Of a DNA stretch of 64,000 nucleotides, positions 43,855-51,552 are shown one piece after another; positions within the stretch are counted from its first letter, which is position 1; every line of letters begins with the position of its first letter. Both the position numbers and the translations under genes were made by a program. The notes beneath the pieces are model-generated. The model saw only the letters and a list, made by a program, of their open reading frames with translations, was not told where the DNA came from and did no database searches. The stretch comes from CAUZIZ01 sp965218775 (GTDB lineage Bacteria; Acidobacteriota; UBA6911; RPQK01; JAJDTT01), in the NCBI GenBank assembly GCA_965218775.1, contig CBDCLS010000006.1, positions 496,001 to 560,000 of the forward strand, in the 5' to 3' direction.

Positions 43855-44472
43855 TTATTGGACCCATAACGGACCAAATTCACTGGCCCGTTTACCCTTG
43901 GTTTGGCTGGTTCCGATGCACCAGATCCTAAATCTGGCAGTGGCAGAAGCCGAATCGTTAGGAATCGTTAGGAAAAACAACACGATAGCATCGAGGAAGT
44001 TAAATCCCAACCATCCGGCCGTGCACTGCGCTTCATTTCCTGTGATCCTTGGTTCGGGTATTTCACAGTATATTTTTGAGAATCCCAATTCCTCCCTCCC
44101 GGTAATGATGGGATCCGTCAGATTTTCCCAAAGCACGCTGAGAAAGGGACCGCGGACATTGTCTTGGCTGCCTCTAAAAGTCGCGGGAAAGTCGACTCCG
44201 AGAACATTGTAGCCCCGTCCCGCGAGCCATTCGATCTCCTTCATATAGCTGGCCGAGACAGTGACGATCGGTTGTTCACCGAGTTCAAAGCAGTCCGGTA
44301 ACAATCGCTCGAGTTGCTCCGGATTGCTCAGAAAAGAGACGGAAAGGGAGAGAGTTTTGGGATTGTCGATGCATTCAAACTTGCGACCTTCCGGATGTTG
44401 ACGTGGTCCCATGATCGGCCCGAAATGGGTCGGCATTCGATACATCTTTCCGGCGACGAAGGAATAGGCCAT
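43855..44472 (-). CDS. Acetoacetate decarboxylase-like protein, 3'-truncated
   Basis: The first ~160 residues match the ADC family: MAYSFVAGKMYRMPTHFGPI, LPDCFELGEQPIVTVSASYM-K-EIEWLAGRGYNVLGVDFPA and GPFLSVLWENLTDPIITGRE. The ADC fold uses a Schiff-base Lys; many homologues act on other small keto acids. After WLGFNFLDAI the frame runs into the 32-bp repeat and tRNA-like DNA (VLFFLTIPNDS...), so the normal ~80-residue C-terminus is missing. It is 13 bp downstream of the SDR gene and was probably co-transcribed. Function is likely impaired. Confidence 0.7.
   Translation of the reverse strand: MAYSFVAGKMYRMPTHFGPIMGPRQHPEGRKFECIDNPKTLSLSVSFLSNPEQLERLLPDCFELGEQPIVTVSASYMKEIEWLAGRGYNVLGVDFPATFRGSQDNVRGPFLSVLWENLTDPIITGREELGFSKIYCEIPEPRITGNEAQCTAGWLGFNFLDAIVLFFLTIPNDSASATARFRIWCIGTSQTKGKRASEFGPLWVQ
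43921..43937 (-). tRNA. tRNA-Leu(TAG) anticodon-arm fragment
   Basis: Minus strand reads CCAGATTTAGGATCTGG: a 5-bp stem with loop TTTAGGA, anticodon TAG, identical in layout to bacterial tRNA-Leu(TAG). No T-arm or acceptor end is recognisable beyond. It is separated by 12 bases from the 32-bp repeat at 43950-43981. Confidence 0.5.
43950..43981 (-). repeat. 32-bp arm-like repeat (inverted copy)
   Basis: Matches 41128-41159 at 31 of 32 positions on the opposite strand, with the same 12-bp distance to a tRNA anticodon stem. Its outer edge coincides with the point where the acetoacetate-decarboxylase-like gene loses homology. Confidence 0.75.
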
Positions 44473-44485
44473 GAAAATCCTCCAG

Positions 44486-45298
44486 TTAACCGTCCCTCAG
44501 ATTCTCAACCATCGATAAAGGACTGCCTGCTAACACGCCCGCGTCAACCGGGAGAACAACCCCGGAAACCCATCGCGCCTCGTCGCTGGCCAGATAGACA
44601 GCCGCCCAGGCGACATCCCAGGCGGTTCCTTCGGTGCCCAGAGGCGCAATCAGTCGACGGTGCTCTCTCTCCTCTTCAGAGAGACTGTTGACGAAGGTCG
44701 TATGGATATGACCGGGCGCGATGCAGTTAACCCTAACGTTCTCACGGCCGTGGTGAACGGCGGTGTGACGCGTGAGCGCGATAATACCACCCTTAGCGGC
44801 TCCGTAGGGTACGTTAGGACGGAATCCGGCCCGCATGCCGTCGATGGACGAAACGTTAATGATCGACCCGCCCCCGGATTCGGCCATTCGGGGGATCGCG
44901 TACTTGCACATAAAAGCCATGCCCTTCAAACCGGTCGCCATCTGACGGTCCCAGATTTCCTCCTCAATCTCAGTGACTTTGCCCGACCCAAAGGTTCCCA
45001 CGTTGTTGAACAAGATGTCCAATACGCCGAAACGTCCCATCGCCGCCTCCACCGCAGCGCTGCATTGGGAGGGCCGAGAAACGTCGGTCTCCACAACTTC
45101 TGCCTCGCCTCCTTCGTCTACAATCTTGATACGGGTTCTTTCTGCATTTTCACGATCAATGTCGGCCAACACCACTTTCGCTCCCTCTCGGGCAAAGAGC
45201 ATCGCCGTCGCGCTGCCGGTTCCGTAAAGATCGCTTTCCTCAACCTCCCGTGTGCCCGCACCTGTGACTATGGCAACCTTGTCCTGAAGGCGGTTCAT
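44486..45298 (-). CDS. Short-chain dehydrogenase/reductase (SDR)
   Basis: 270 residues with a Rossmann fold. The cofactor loop is unusual: AIVTGAG, then a 12-residue insertion (TREVEESDLYGT) before GSATAMLFAREGA, instead of TGxxxGIG. VLADIDRENAER suggests NAD preference (acidic residue after strand 2). NNVG, the catalytic Ser in IINVSSIDGMR and the YGAAKGG Tyr/Lys pair are intact. SDRs oxidise or reduce hydroxyl/keto groups of small molecules. It heads a two-gene unit with the ADC-like gene, suggesting catabolism of a keto compound; substrate unknown. Confidence 0.85.
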   Translation of the reverse strand: MNRLQDKVAIVTGAGTREVEESDLYGTGSATAMLFAREGAKVVLADIDRENAERTRIKIVDEGGEAEVVETDVSRPSQCSAAVEAAMGRFGVLDILFNNVGTFGSGKVTEIEEEIWDRQMATGLKGMAFMCKYAIPRMAESGGGSIINVSSIDGMRAGFRPNVPYGAAKGGIIALTRHTAVHHGRENVRVNCIAPGHIHTTFVNSLSEEEREHRRLIAPLGTEGTAWDVAWAAVYLASDEARWVSGVVLPVDAGVLAGSPLSMVENLRDG

Positions 45299-45312
45299 TA
45301 CACAATCCCCAT

Positions 45313-45474
45313 TCAGACTCTTAGGAAGCTAACGTCGATCGGCGGCAAGTTCCTAAACTGGTGGTCGCGCCTACACACAGTGGCTTCGTGCTCATAGGTC
45401 AAAGCCTTAATCCAGCTCTCTAGGCTTCTATGGTTCGCTTTCCGAATGGGGCCAGGGCCAAGCTGAAACTCCAT
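45313..45474 (-). pseudogene. PIN-domain (VapC-like) C-terminal fragment
   Basis: Minus-strand frame reading SLESWIKALTYEHEATVCRR, DHQFRNLPPIDVSFLRV. This matches the end of PIN-domain toxins (WI-AL-EH-AT(V/L)--RD-HF--LP). The N-terminal catalytic Asp region is absent: the upstream ~15 residues are unrelated. Such ribonuclease toxins are normally ~130 residues with an antitoxin; none is present. Confidence 0.5.
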
Positions 45475-45578
45475 CGAGTAGTGCCCATCCTACAACGGAC
45501 TGTCTGCTACTGACGTGCGTGGCTTGAGACAAACTCTAGTTTCGTCCTCGAATGCGGCCAACAGCGCTAGGGACGGAA

Positions 45579-46847
45579 TTAAGGGGCTCCCTCGTTGCGC
45601 CACCAACGGAACTCGTTCGCTCCCAGGGACACAGCAGCTATGTCCAATAGGCCGTTGCCGTCCAGATCGGCCAGGATGCACATGATGGCGTCCGGCCAGG
45701 AGGTCTTCAGAACATGTTGAGCCCAGACCGTTCTGGGATCGCCTGAGTTTTCCAACCAGACCACCTGCCCTGGATCTCCGGCGCCGGTGGCTGCTACATC
45801 CACATCTCCGTCCCCGTCCAGGTCCCCGGCTACCGCCTCGAAGGCATTGGGGAGTGGTCCAAAGATCAGGTGCCGGGACCAGGGTCCGTCGGCCGGCGTC
45901 CCATCGTTCTCGTACCAGACTACCTGATGGCCCTCGGCGGAATCCGTATTTCTTTCGCTGCCCAGGGCCAGGACCAGATCTGGATCGCCGTCCCGGTCCA
46001 TGTCTACCGGATTCCCGTGCATGGGACGGAAAGCCGTGTCGATGACGTGGCGTATCCAGCCTCTTGCTTTGGGGTCGCCGCTGTTTTCATACCAGAGCAC
46101 GAGTCCGGCGCTAGCTCCGGTTCCCATTAGATCTGCGTCCCCATCTCCGTCTACATCGGCAACTCGAATGCATCGGGTCTCGGCGACGCCGTCGTCTATC
46201 ACGTGCTTGGCCCATTCCCGGCCTTCCTCATAGCGGAGTTGCGTGGGAGGCCCCAGGTCTAGAATCCCCGGATTCTCGAACCAGGCAAACTGGTTCCCCA
46301 TTCTCCAGGAAGAGGCGGCCACGTCCAGGTCCCCGTCCGCATCGAGATCTGAAAGGTCCACGTTGTAGGCGCCGGCCAGACGGGTCGTGACCACATGTCG
46401 CTTCCACAGGTCTCTGATGCCCTCGGACCCAGGATTCTGGAACCAGAGGAGATGGCCGTAGAGGTTCTTCACGATGACAACATCCGGGCGAGTATCGTTG
46501 TTGACGTCACCCACCATATGCCTTTCAAGTCGCTCGGGGTCGTCCTTCTGGATGAAGTGGCGCTCGAAGTTTCCCGAGCCGTCGTTCTCAAACCAGTAGA
46601 GCTTGTTGTGAGGCCGATAGTCAGCGCTGGTCAGGTCGAGGTCGCCGTCCCCGTCCAGGTCGGCAGCCCAGATGCCGTAGGGGTAGGCATAGTTGTCCAT
46701 GATGAGCTGTTCCGAGAAGCGGACCGGACCCGATGCTCTCGAAGGAACTTCAGGAGTCCCTCCCTTCTGGGTATCGCCGCTGGTACAACCCAACTGGCCG
46801 ATAGGCAGTGTCAGCAGGACCCAGGTAGCGACCAGGATTCGCAGCAT
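45579..46847 (-). CDS. FG-GAP/VCBS-repeat lipoprotein
   Basis: 422 residues from ATG 46847. The signal peptide ends in a lipobox (LLTLPIGQLGC), so the protein is likely membrane-anchored outside the cytoplasm. Seven repeats follow with Ca-binding-like loops (DLDGDGDLDL, DVNNDTRPDV, DLDADGDLDV, DVDGDGDADL, DMDRDGDPDL, DLDGDGDVDV, DLDGNGLLDI), each followed by a WFEN/WYEN strand. These build a seven-bladed integrin-like propeller. Likely role: extracellular binding. A longer in-frame ATG at 46991 gives a poorer signal region. Confidence 0.85.
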   Translation of the reverse strand: MLRILVATWVLLTLPIGQLGCTSGDTQKGGTPEVPSRASGPVRFSEQLIMDNYAYPYGIWAADLDGDGDLDLTSADYRPHNKLYWFENDGSGNFERHFIQKDDPERLERHMVGDVNNDTRPDVVIVKNLYGHLLWFQNPGSEGIRDLWKRHVVTTRLAGAYNVDLSDLDADGDLDVAASSWRMGNQFAWFENPGILDLGPPTQLRYEEGREWAKHVIDDGVAETRCIRVADVDGDGDADLMGTGASAGLVLWYENSGDPKARGWIRHVIDTAFRPMHGNPVDMDRDGDPDLVLALGSERNTDSAEGHQVVWYENDGTPADGPWSRHLIFGPLPNAFEAVAGDLDGDGDVDVAATGAGDPGQVVWLENSGDPRTVWAQHVLKTSWPDAIMCILADLDGNGLLDIAAVSLGANEFRWWRNEGAP

Positions 46848-47038
46848 CAGTTTCTGAGCCTCGTCAGCTGTCTCGTCATGGCTCCTCCATCCCGGTTTCG
46901 AAGCTTGGTCTATGCTCACCAACAGCATAGCCATCAGGATTGGCAATACCAAGAACCAGTCGCAGAATTGCAGGCTACCTCGGAAATACACCCAGATGCT
47001 GGCTCAGGCCGGGACCGTATATAATCGCAGAGGCTCCT

Positions 47039-47857
47039 ATGCACTCAAGTCAGAAGCTCCAGCCCCTCCTCCGAGCCGAGACCCTCGGTCAGAGCCTTCA
47101 TTTGATGATCTTGTTCAACCTGGCGTTGGCTCAACCTCTCTACGATTTGACCTCAAGACAGGCCGAGTTCTACGTTGCCCACGAAACGCCGCCGGCCTGG
47201 CTGGTGCTTGGAGCTCTGTTGTTGTCGATTTGCCTCCCGGGCCTCCTCTCCCTGGTTCCCCCCTTGTTCGGGCTCTTTAGCCCCAAACTGGAGAAAAGTT
47301 CACGCTTCGCTCTCGTAGTTCTACTCAGTGCCCTGTTCATCCTCCCTGTCGTGAATCGGAGTGCGGACCTGTCAATAGCCCTCTTCATCGCCGCCGGTGT
47401 CCTCTTTGGCATGATCGTTGGTTTGGCCTACTCACGAAGTCGGATCTTCAGGATGTTTTTGACCTGTCTTTCACCAGGAATCGTGGTGTTTCCCTTTTTC
47501 TTTCTCTTCTTTTCCCCTGTGAGCCAGTTGGTCTTCAGCGGCGAAGAAGAGATTCCGGGCGTCGAGATTGCCAGGTCGAGGGCCCCGGTGTTTGTCATCG
47601 TCTTTGACGAGTTCTCGACGGTCTCCCTTCTCAAGCGGGACCTTCAGATCGATGAACGTCTTTATCCGAACTTTGCGCGGCTCGCCGCCGGGTCGCACTG
47701 GTTTCGAAACGCAACGACGGTGAGCCTGGAGACAGCCAAGGCCGTGTCCTCAATCGTGACAGGAACCTTTCCCAAGCCCGACACGCTCCCAACCGCATCC
47801 AACCATCCGGTCAACCTCTTTTCAAGTTCTCTTTCTCCTGGGATAGTCGGCACCTGA
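47039..47857 (+). pseudogene. Membrane sulfatase-family protein, 3'-truncated
   Basis: 272 codons: about five N-terminal membrane helices (LVLGALLLSICLPGLLSLVP, ALVVLLSALFILPVV, SIALFIAAGVLFGMIVGLAY, GIVVFPFFFLFFSP). Then comes the start of an alkaline-phosphatase-superfamily domain (APVFVIVFDEFSTVSLLKRD, LYPNFARLAAGSHWFRNATT, VSSIVTGTFPK). The catalytic domain normally continues ~250 residues with the remaining metal ligands. Here it stops about 10 bp before an R1 repeat. Relatives transfer or hydrolyse phosphate/sulfate esters at the cell surface. Probably inactive. Confidence 0.65.
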
Positions 47858-47867
47858 TCTTACAGAC

Positions 47868-47985
47868 AGCGTCCGATTTGATCGAAATCGAACGGCGGCT
47901 TTCGCCTAGAAGCCGCCATCCAGATTTCCCTGCGGAAACGCAGAATGAACGACCGCGAACGGCTCCAGGCTGTCATTCAGGGAAA
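47868..47985. repeat. R1 dispersed repeat
   Basis: Includes the hairpin GGCGGCTTTCGCC-TAGAAGCCGCC, CGGAAACGCAGAATGAACG and GAACGGCTCCAGGCTGTCATT. It sits at the truncated end of the sulfatase-family gene. Confidence 0.6.
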
Positions 47986-48031
47986 CGAGAACCATTAAGC
48001 CTTGATTGTCGCGGGAAGGCACCCTCGAATC

Positions 48032-49558
48032 CTACTGTTTTCGAAATTGGAAAGAGTAGAGGTCCGCGTCCTTGAGTTGAAATCGAATTCGTAGTGGCTT
48101 TCCGGCCCAACCACTAACGTCGGGCCCCTGCCTCCACGAAACGGTCCTGTCGATTTCGTCTCCGATGATCTCCATGCACTCGCTCAAGGCAAAACCGGGA
48201 ATCGGCTCGCCGTCAGGGGTTTGTAGCTCAACCCGCAGGCTGCCCGCAGCAGAAGTTGATAGGTTGAGCACAAGTCGGTCGCCTTCATAGGTCAACGGTT
48301 TAGTAATCAATTCTCCACCGGAATATGGGGCATGCAAAGAAGCAAAACCGTCCAACCTCAGCGTGAGCTGTTCCAGATAGGCTGTCTCTTGAGCATAGTG
48401 GCGATTCACATAGATTGACATCTGGTCGTCACTGGCCGGTACGACTCCCAACGCCGCATAGTTGGATCGGGAAGTCCAATGACGAAGACCTTGGCCGGGA
48501 CGAATGAAGGCCTCCATGAACACGCGGTCATATTGGTTGCCTCCCCGTGTGGTCATGAATCCAACATCAGAAACATCGTTCTTGCTCCAGGTGTTGACAC
48601 CGTCTCTCCAGCTGACCTTCTCCAATCCAATCTGGGCTACCTGTTTATCGGTGAGTACCCTTTTCCCCGGAAAGTAACGCGCGGGAAGGGCGATATAGAT
48701 ATGGGGCGCCCGGAAGTAGGGCTGCGTCTGGTTCGTGTACAAATGCTGTGAGGGAGTCGGGGTCCCTGTATCGGAATACCTCATGAGAACCGCCGGCGTC
48801 CACTCCACGAAATCAGAAGAAGTCGTCCGAGCTACCGCCCGACGACCGCCGTGAGAATGCCGAAAGTAAGACACATAGCAATTCTCCGAAACTGACCAAA
48901 ACACGCAGGTCATCGAATCGTGAGCATTCTTAAGATCGCTGGTATAGAGTGGCTCCTGCTTCAATCTGCGAAAGCGTTTGCCATCTTGAGAAACGTAGCA
49001 AACCAATGCCCGCCCCAACTGAGTTGAAACCACCAACTTGATCCGTTCATGGGCGGGGATACCAGGACGTCTGTCAAGGAAGACGGCTGCATTGCCACCC
49101 ATGGTCTCCGAGGAATCAGGTGTGAATAGCGCGTTGTTAGCTGTGGATCCGTTAATCTCCAGCAATCCCAGAGACGGCCGGACCCAGCGTTTCCCATCCC
49201 TGCTTTCCGCGTAGCAGACATAATTGCGCTCTGCGCTAGGACTGTAGCCGCGATAGTACATCCGGTAGGTTTCACGATCCTTGAACACAGAAAAGTACGC
49301 GTTCTCCGCCCCTTCCCAGGGCTGATCGAATCGAAAGGCTATTCCCGCGGAAACGGGTGGATGCAAGCGGAGTTGTCCCCCATCGATCCGATCGATGAGA
49401 AATCTATCTACAAACAGTTCCCGCCGCGAACCGATCGGTATGACATCACCTCCTAGACTCTCGCCTACGGCAGAACCGGCCCAAAGAATCAAAATGAGCC
49501 AGGATAGATCCAGCCAGGATTCCTTTCTGTTGGATTGGTGAATGAGGCCTTTGAACAT
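48032..49558 (-). CDS. Secreted GH32-like propeller protein (paralogue 5)
   Basis: 508 residues with a signal segment (LDLSWLILILWAGSAVGES). Family blocks: IPIGSRRELFVDRFLIDRID, FDQPWEGAENAYFSVFKDRE, YAESRDGKRWVRPSLGLLEI, TRGGNQYDRVFMEAFIRPG and the closing LRIRFQLKDADLYSFQFRKQ. It shares the full propeller-plus-sandwich layout with 37701 and the N-terminal half of 33183. The set of paralogues, each isolated among repeats, suggests repeated duplication rather than one operon. Confidence 0.78.
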   Translation of the reverse strand: MFKGLIHQSNRKESWLDLSWLILILWAGSAVGESLGGDVIPIGSRRELFVDRFLIDRIDGGQLRLHPPVSAGIAFRFDQPWEGAENAYFSVFKDRETYRMYYRGYSPSAERNYVCYAESRDGKRWVRPSLGLLEINGSTANNALFTPDSSETMGGNAAVFLDRRPGIPAHERIKLVVSTQLGRALVCYVSQDGKRFRRLKQEPLYTSDLKNAHDSMTCVFWSVSENCYVSYFRHSHGGRRAVARTTSSDFVEWTPAVLMRYSDTGTPTPSQHLYTNQTQPYFRAPHIYIALPARYFPGKRVLTDKQVAQIGLEKVSWRDGVNTWSKNDVSDVGFMTTRGGNQYDRVFMEAFIRPGQGLRHWTSRSNYAALGVVPASDDQMSIYVNRHYAQETAYLEQLTLRLDGFASLHAPYSGGELITKPLTYEGDRLVLNLSTSAAGSLRVELQTPDGEPIPGFALSECMEIIGDEIDRTVSWRQGPDVSGWAGKPLRIRFQLKDADLYSFQFRKQ

Positions 49559-49590
49559 GAGTCGAACCTACCCTGTCGACTCGTCGGCGT

Positions 49591-49830
49591 CTAGTCCGTC
49601 GTCTTCATTCTGGAGCACCCGTTCTTCCCCAGGTCGATGATTAGCGTTTCGTACCTCCTCGGGGCCAGGTGTTCCCACTCGAGGTCACCCGGGAGCTTCT
49701 CGAGCGGGAGCACCGCCAGGGATTGGAATCGGGACGCACGGTCCCCGCCTGCCATCTGGGACAGCCTCCAACCACATCCCGTCCCCGAAATGTGGCCAAC
49801 GTGGCCACGAGGGGGATTAGCACCACCCAT
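49591..49830 (-). pseudogene. Fragment of a TolB-like/CadC-type domain
   Basis: The frame contains FQSLAVLPLEKLPGDLEWEH, LAPRRYETLIIDLGKNG. This resembles the strand-helix motif VAVLPFENLSGDPEQEYFADGMTEELI--L found after the effector domain of CadC-like regulators and some Ser/Thr kinases in Acidobacteriota. Only ~45 residues remain. The 5' part of the frame is unrelated. A degraded relic, tentative. Confidence 0.4.
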
Positions 49831-49857
49831 CTCCGTCGTGGATAAATGCAGGCGTTG

Positions 49858-49955
49858 TTGTACTGAACATCTGCTTCTAGGCGTTTCGCGCCACTCATGA
49901 GCGATGCGGCCGGAATGCGTGCTTTCGCCTAGAAGCGGCCAGTCACGTTTCCTGC
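49858..49955. repeat. R1 dispersed repeat (partial)
   Basis: GAACATCTGCTTCTAGGCG, then GTGCTTTCGCCTAGAAGCGG: the hairpin part of R1 twice in opposite orientation. Confidence 0.5.
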
Positions 49956-50079
49956 GCGACGAGTTTGGCTCCCCAATCTTGACGTTTTACAAACCGTTTC
50001 AGTCTCGATGCCAAGGTAGTCACGCTGCAAGCCCAGATTCCGAGATTGCATCGCGCTTCAGTCAGGAACACCGAGGTGT

Positions 50080-50235
50080 AATAGCTCAGATCTGACCGCC
50101 AAATCGGTGTCAGAATAGATCACCGCTGACCGGCTGCTTTCGCCTACAAGCTGCCGGTCAGATCTTCCCTGAAAACGTCGAACGAACGACCGCTTTCGCC
50201 CCGAGAAGCGGACGTTCAAGCTTCCCCGCGGGATC
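50080..50235. repeat. R1 dispersed repeat (long copy)
   Basis: CAGATCTGACCG, CTTTCGCCTACAAGCTGCCGG, GAAAACGTCGAACGAACGACC and GAGAAGCGGACGTTCAAGC, in the inverse order of 37354-37500. Between 50235 and 50475 nothing is recognised. Confidence 0.6.
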
Positions 50236-50474
50236 GGGGTATGAGCGGGAAAATCGTCACGAAACCGCTCCCCTGTCAGTGCGACACCGAGAAGCCAGAA
50301 TGATGGCTCCAACAGCCACGTTGATGAGATCGTCGGCCCACTCGGTGGAGGGTCGATAGTATCCTTACTGCGCCAGCCTGTTTTCTTTTCCAGGTCAGAT
50401 ACATCCCGCTTCGGCTTCTCGTAGAATCCTGAGCCACGAAGAGGAAACAGGGCTCTGTGACGTCACTCAAAAGG

Positions 50475-50722
50475 GGTTTGACCTTAGACGAGGCTATCTC
50501 GCCGCCATACCCTGGATAAACGAGTCAAAGAACGCTCTTTTCGTACCCTATTGGGTGTAATCACTTCAGTTCTGGCTTAACCTTAAACCAGCCTCTTTCG
50601 CCGCAATACCCCAGGGATAGACTGATCGGAGTACACTCTTTCTGCCCCCTATTCGGCGGCTATTTAGACCTCCGTTTGCTAGCTCTAAAGCCCTTATTTT
50701 TTCAATCACTTCAGTTCTAGAG
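50475..50722. repeat. Two imperfect tandem copies (~100 and ~147 bp)
   Basis: 50475-50575 and 50576-50722 share TTTGACCTTA/CTTAACCTTA starts, CGCCGCAATACCCC-like middles, an ACGCTCTTT/ACACTCTTT block and identical ends (AATCACTTCAGTTCT). A third partial start follows at ~50724. On the minus strand both read as related peptide (KSVL-VYPG.../KSVLRSVYPWGIAAKEAGL), suggesting a duplicated gene relic. Confidence 0.45.
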
Positions 50723-50783
50723 TGGAGAGAGGTTGTTTCGCCCATTATTCGACTTGGGCTCGGTACGCACCTGTTGACCGGTT

Positions 50784-51509
50784 TCATCCGCCACGGTCAG
50801 TCCTCTCGATGTGGGTCGCGCAACTGCGAAGGGACACGACTGCGAAATCGTTGTCGCTCAGGTAGCGCACGTACGATTCGAACCGTTCAGGCTCGGTGTG
50901 AACCCAGGGATGGTCCAGGTCGGGGACGCCGTGAAACGTCAGGACGGTCGCCCGACCATCACGCGCCTGGTCGAGTGACCACTTGAAATCGGCTTCGCTC
51001 CAGTGGGGAGCCGAGGCTCCGGTAGTGGGTACAAGAAGAGGATCGTGGTATACCGGATCGTAGGAAGGCCCTCGGCCTCCTTCATTGTCGTAGTCGAATT
51101 CGGGGGACGTACCCCTGCGTGCGAACGTGAAGCCTCGATCGCGAAGGGTCTCGACCGCTTCGGGAGTGTTCGTGTAACCTGGATAACAGAAGGTGTCTGG
51201 GTGGGTGATTCCGTGCTCCTCGCACCTCGCATCGATGTGGTCGACGTCAGCCCGCAGTTCTTCTCCCGACTGTTTGGCTACACTCGTGTGGGCGCGTGTA
51301 TGGTTTCCGATTTCGAAGCCCATCGCATCGAGTTCGACGACTTCGTCCCAGGACATGTAACGTGACTTGTCCGTCAGAAAATTCAAGCCTTCGGTGATGT
51401 AGAACGTCGCTCCGAATCCCAGGTCCTTCAGGAGTGGCGCGGCGAAGGTGAACTGGGATTTGACGCCATCGTCAAAAGTGAGGATGACGGTTCCGTCGGG
51501 GAAGGACAT
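50784..51509 (-). CDS. Polysaccharide deacetylase (NodB-type, CE4)
   Basis: 241 residues starting MSFPDGTVILTFDDGVKSQF: the TFDDG motif supplies the catalytic Asp and a metal Asp, and NHTRAHTSVAK the two metal His. The C-terminal RATVLTFHGVPDLDHPW carries the family's late His motif. CE4 enzymes remove acetyl groups from N-acetylglucosamine-type polymers or related substrates. No signal peptide is seen, so it may be cytoplasmic, as in enzymes acting on small amides. It is 43 bp downstream of the aminotransferase and on the same strand, a probable two-gene unit. Confidence 0.87.
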   Translation of the reverse strand: MSFPDGTVILTFDDGVKSQFTFAAPLLKDLGFGATFYITEGLNFLTDKSRYMSWDEVVELDAMGFEIGNHTRAHTSVAKQSGEELRADVDHIDARCEEHGITHPDTFCYPGYTNTPEAVETLRDRGFTFARRGTSPEFDYDNEGGRGPSYDPVYHDPLLVPTTGASAPHWSEADFKWSLDQARDGRATVLTFHGVPDLDHPWVHTEPERFESYVRYLSDNDFAVVSLRSCATHIERTDRGG

Positions 51510-51552
51510 TTAAGATAGAAAATTGAGCATAGGACATTGAAAGCAGGTCGTA

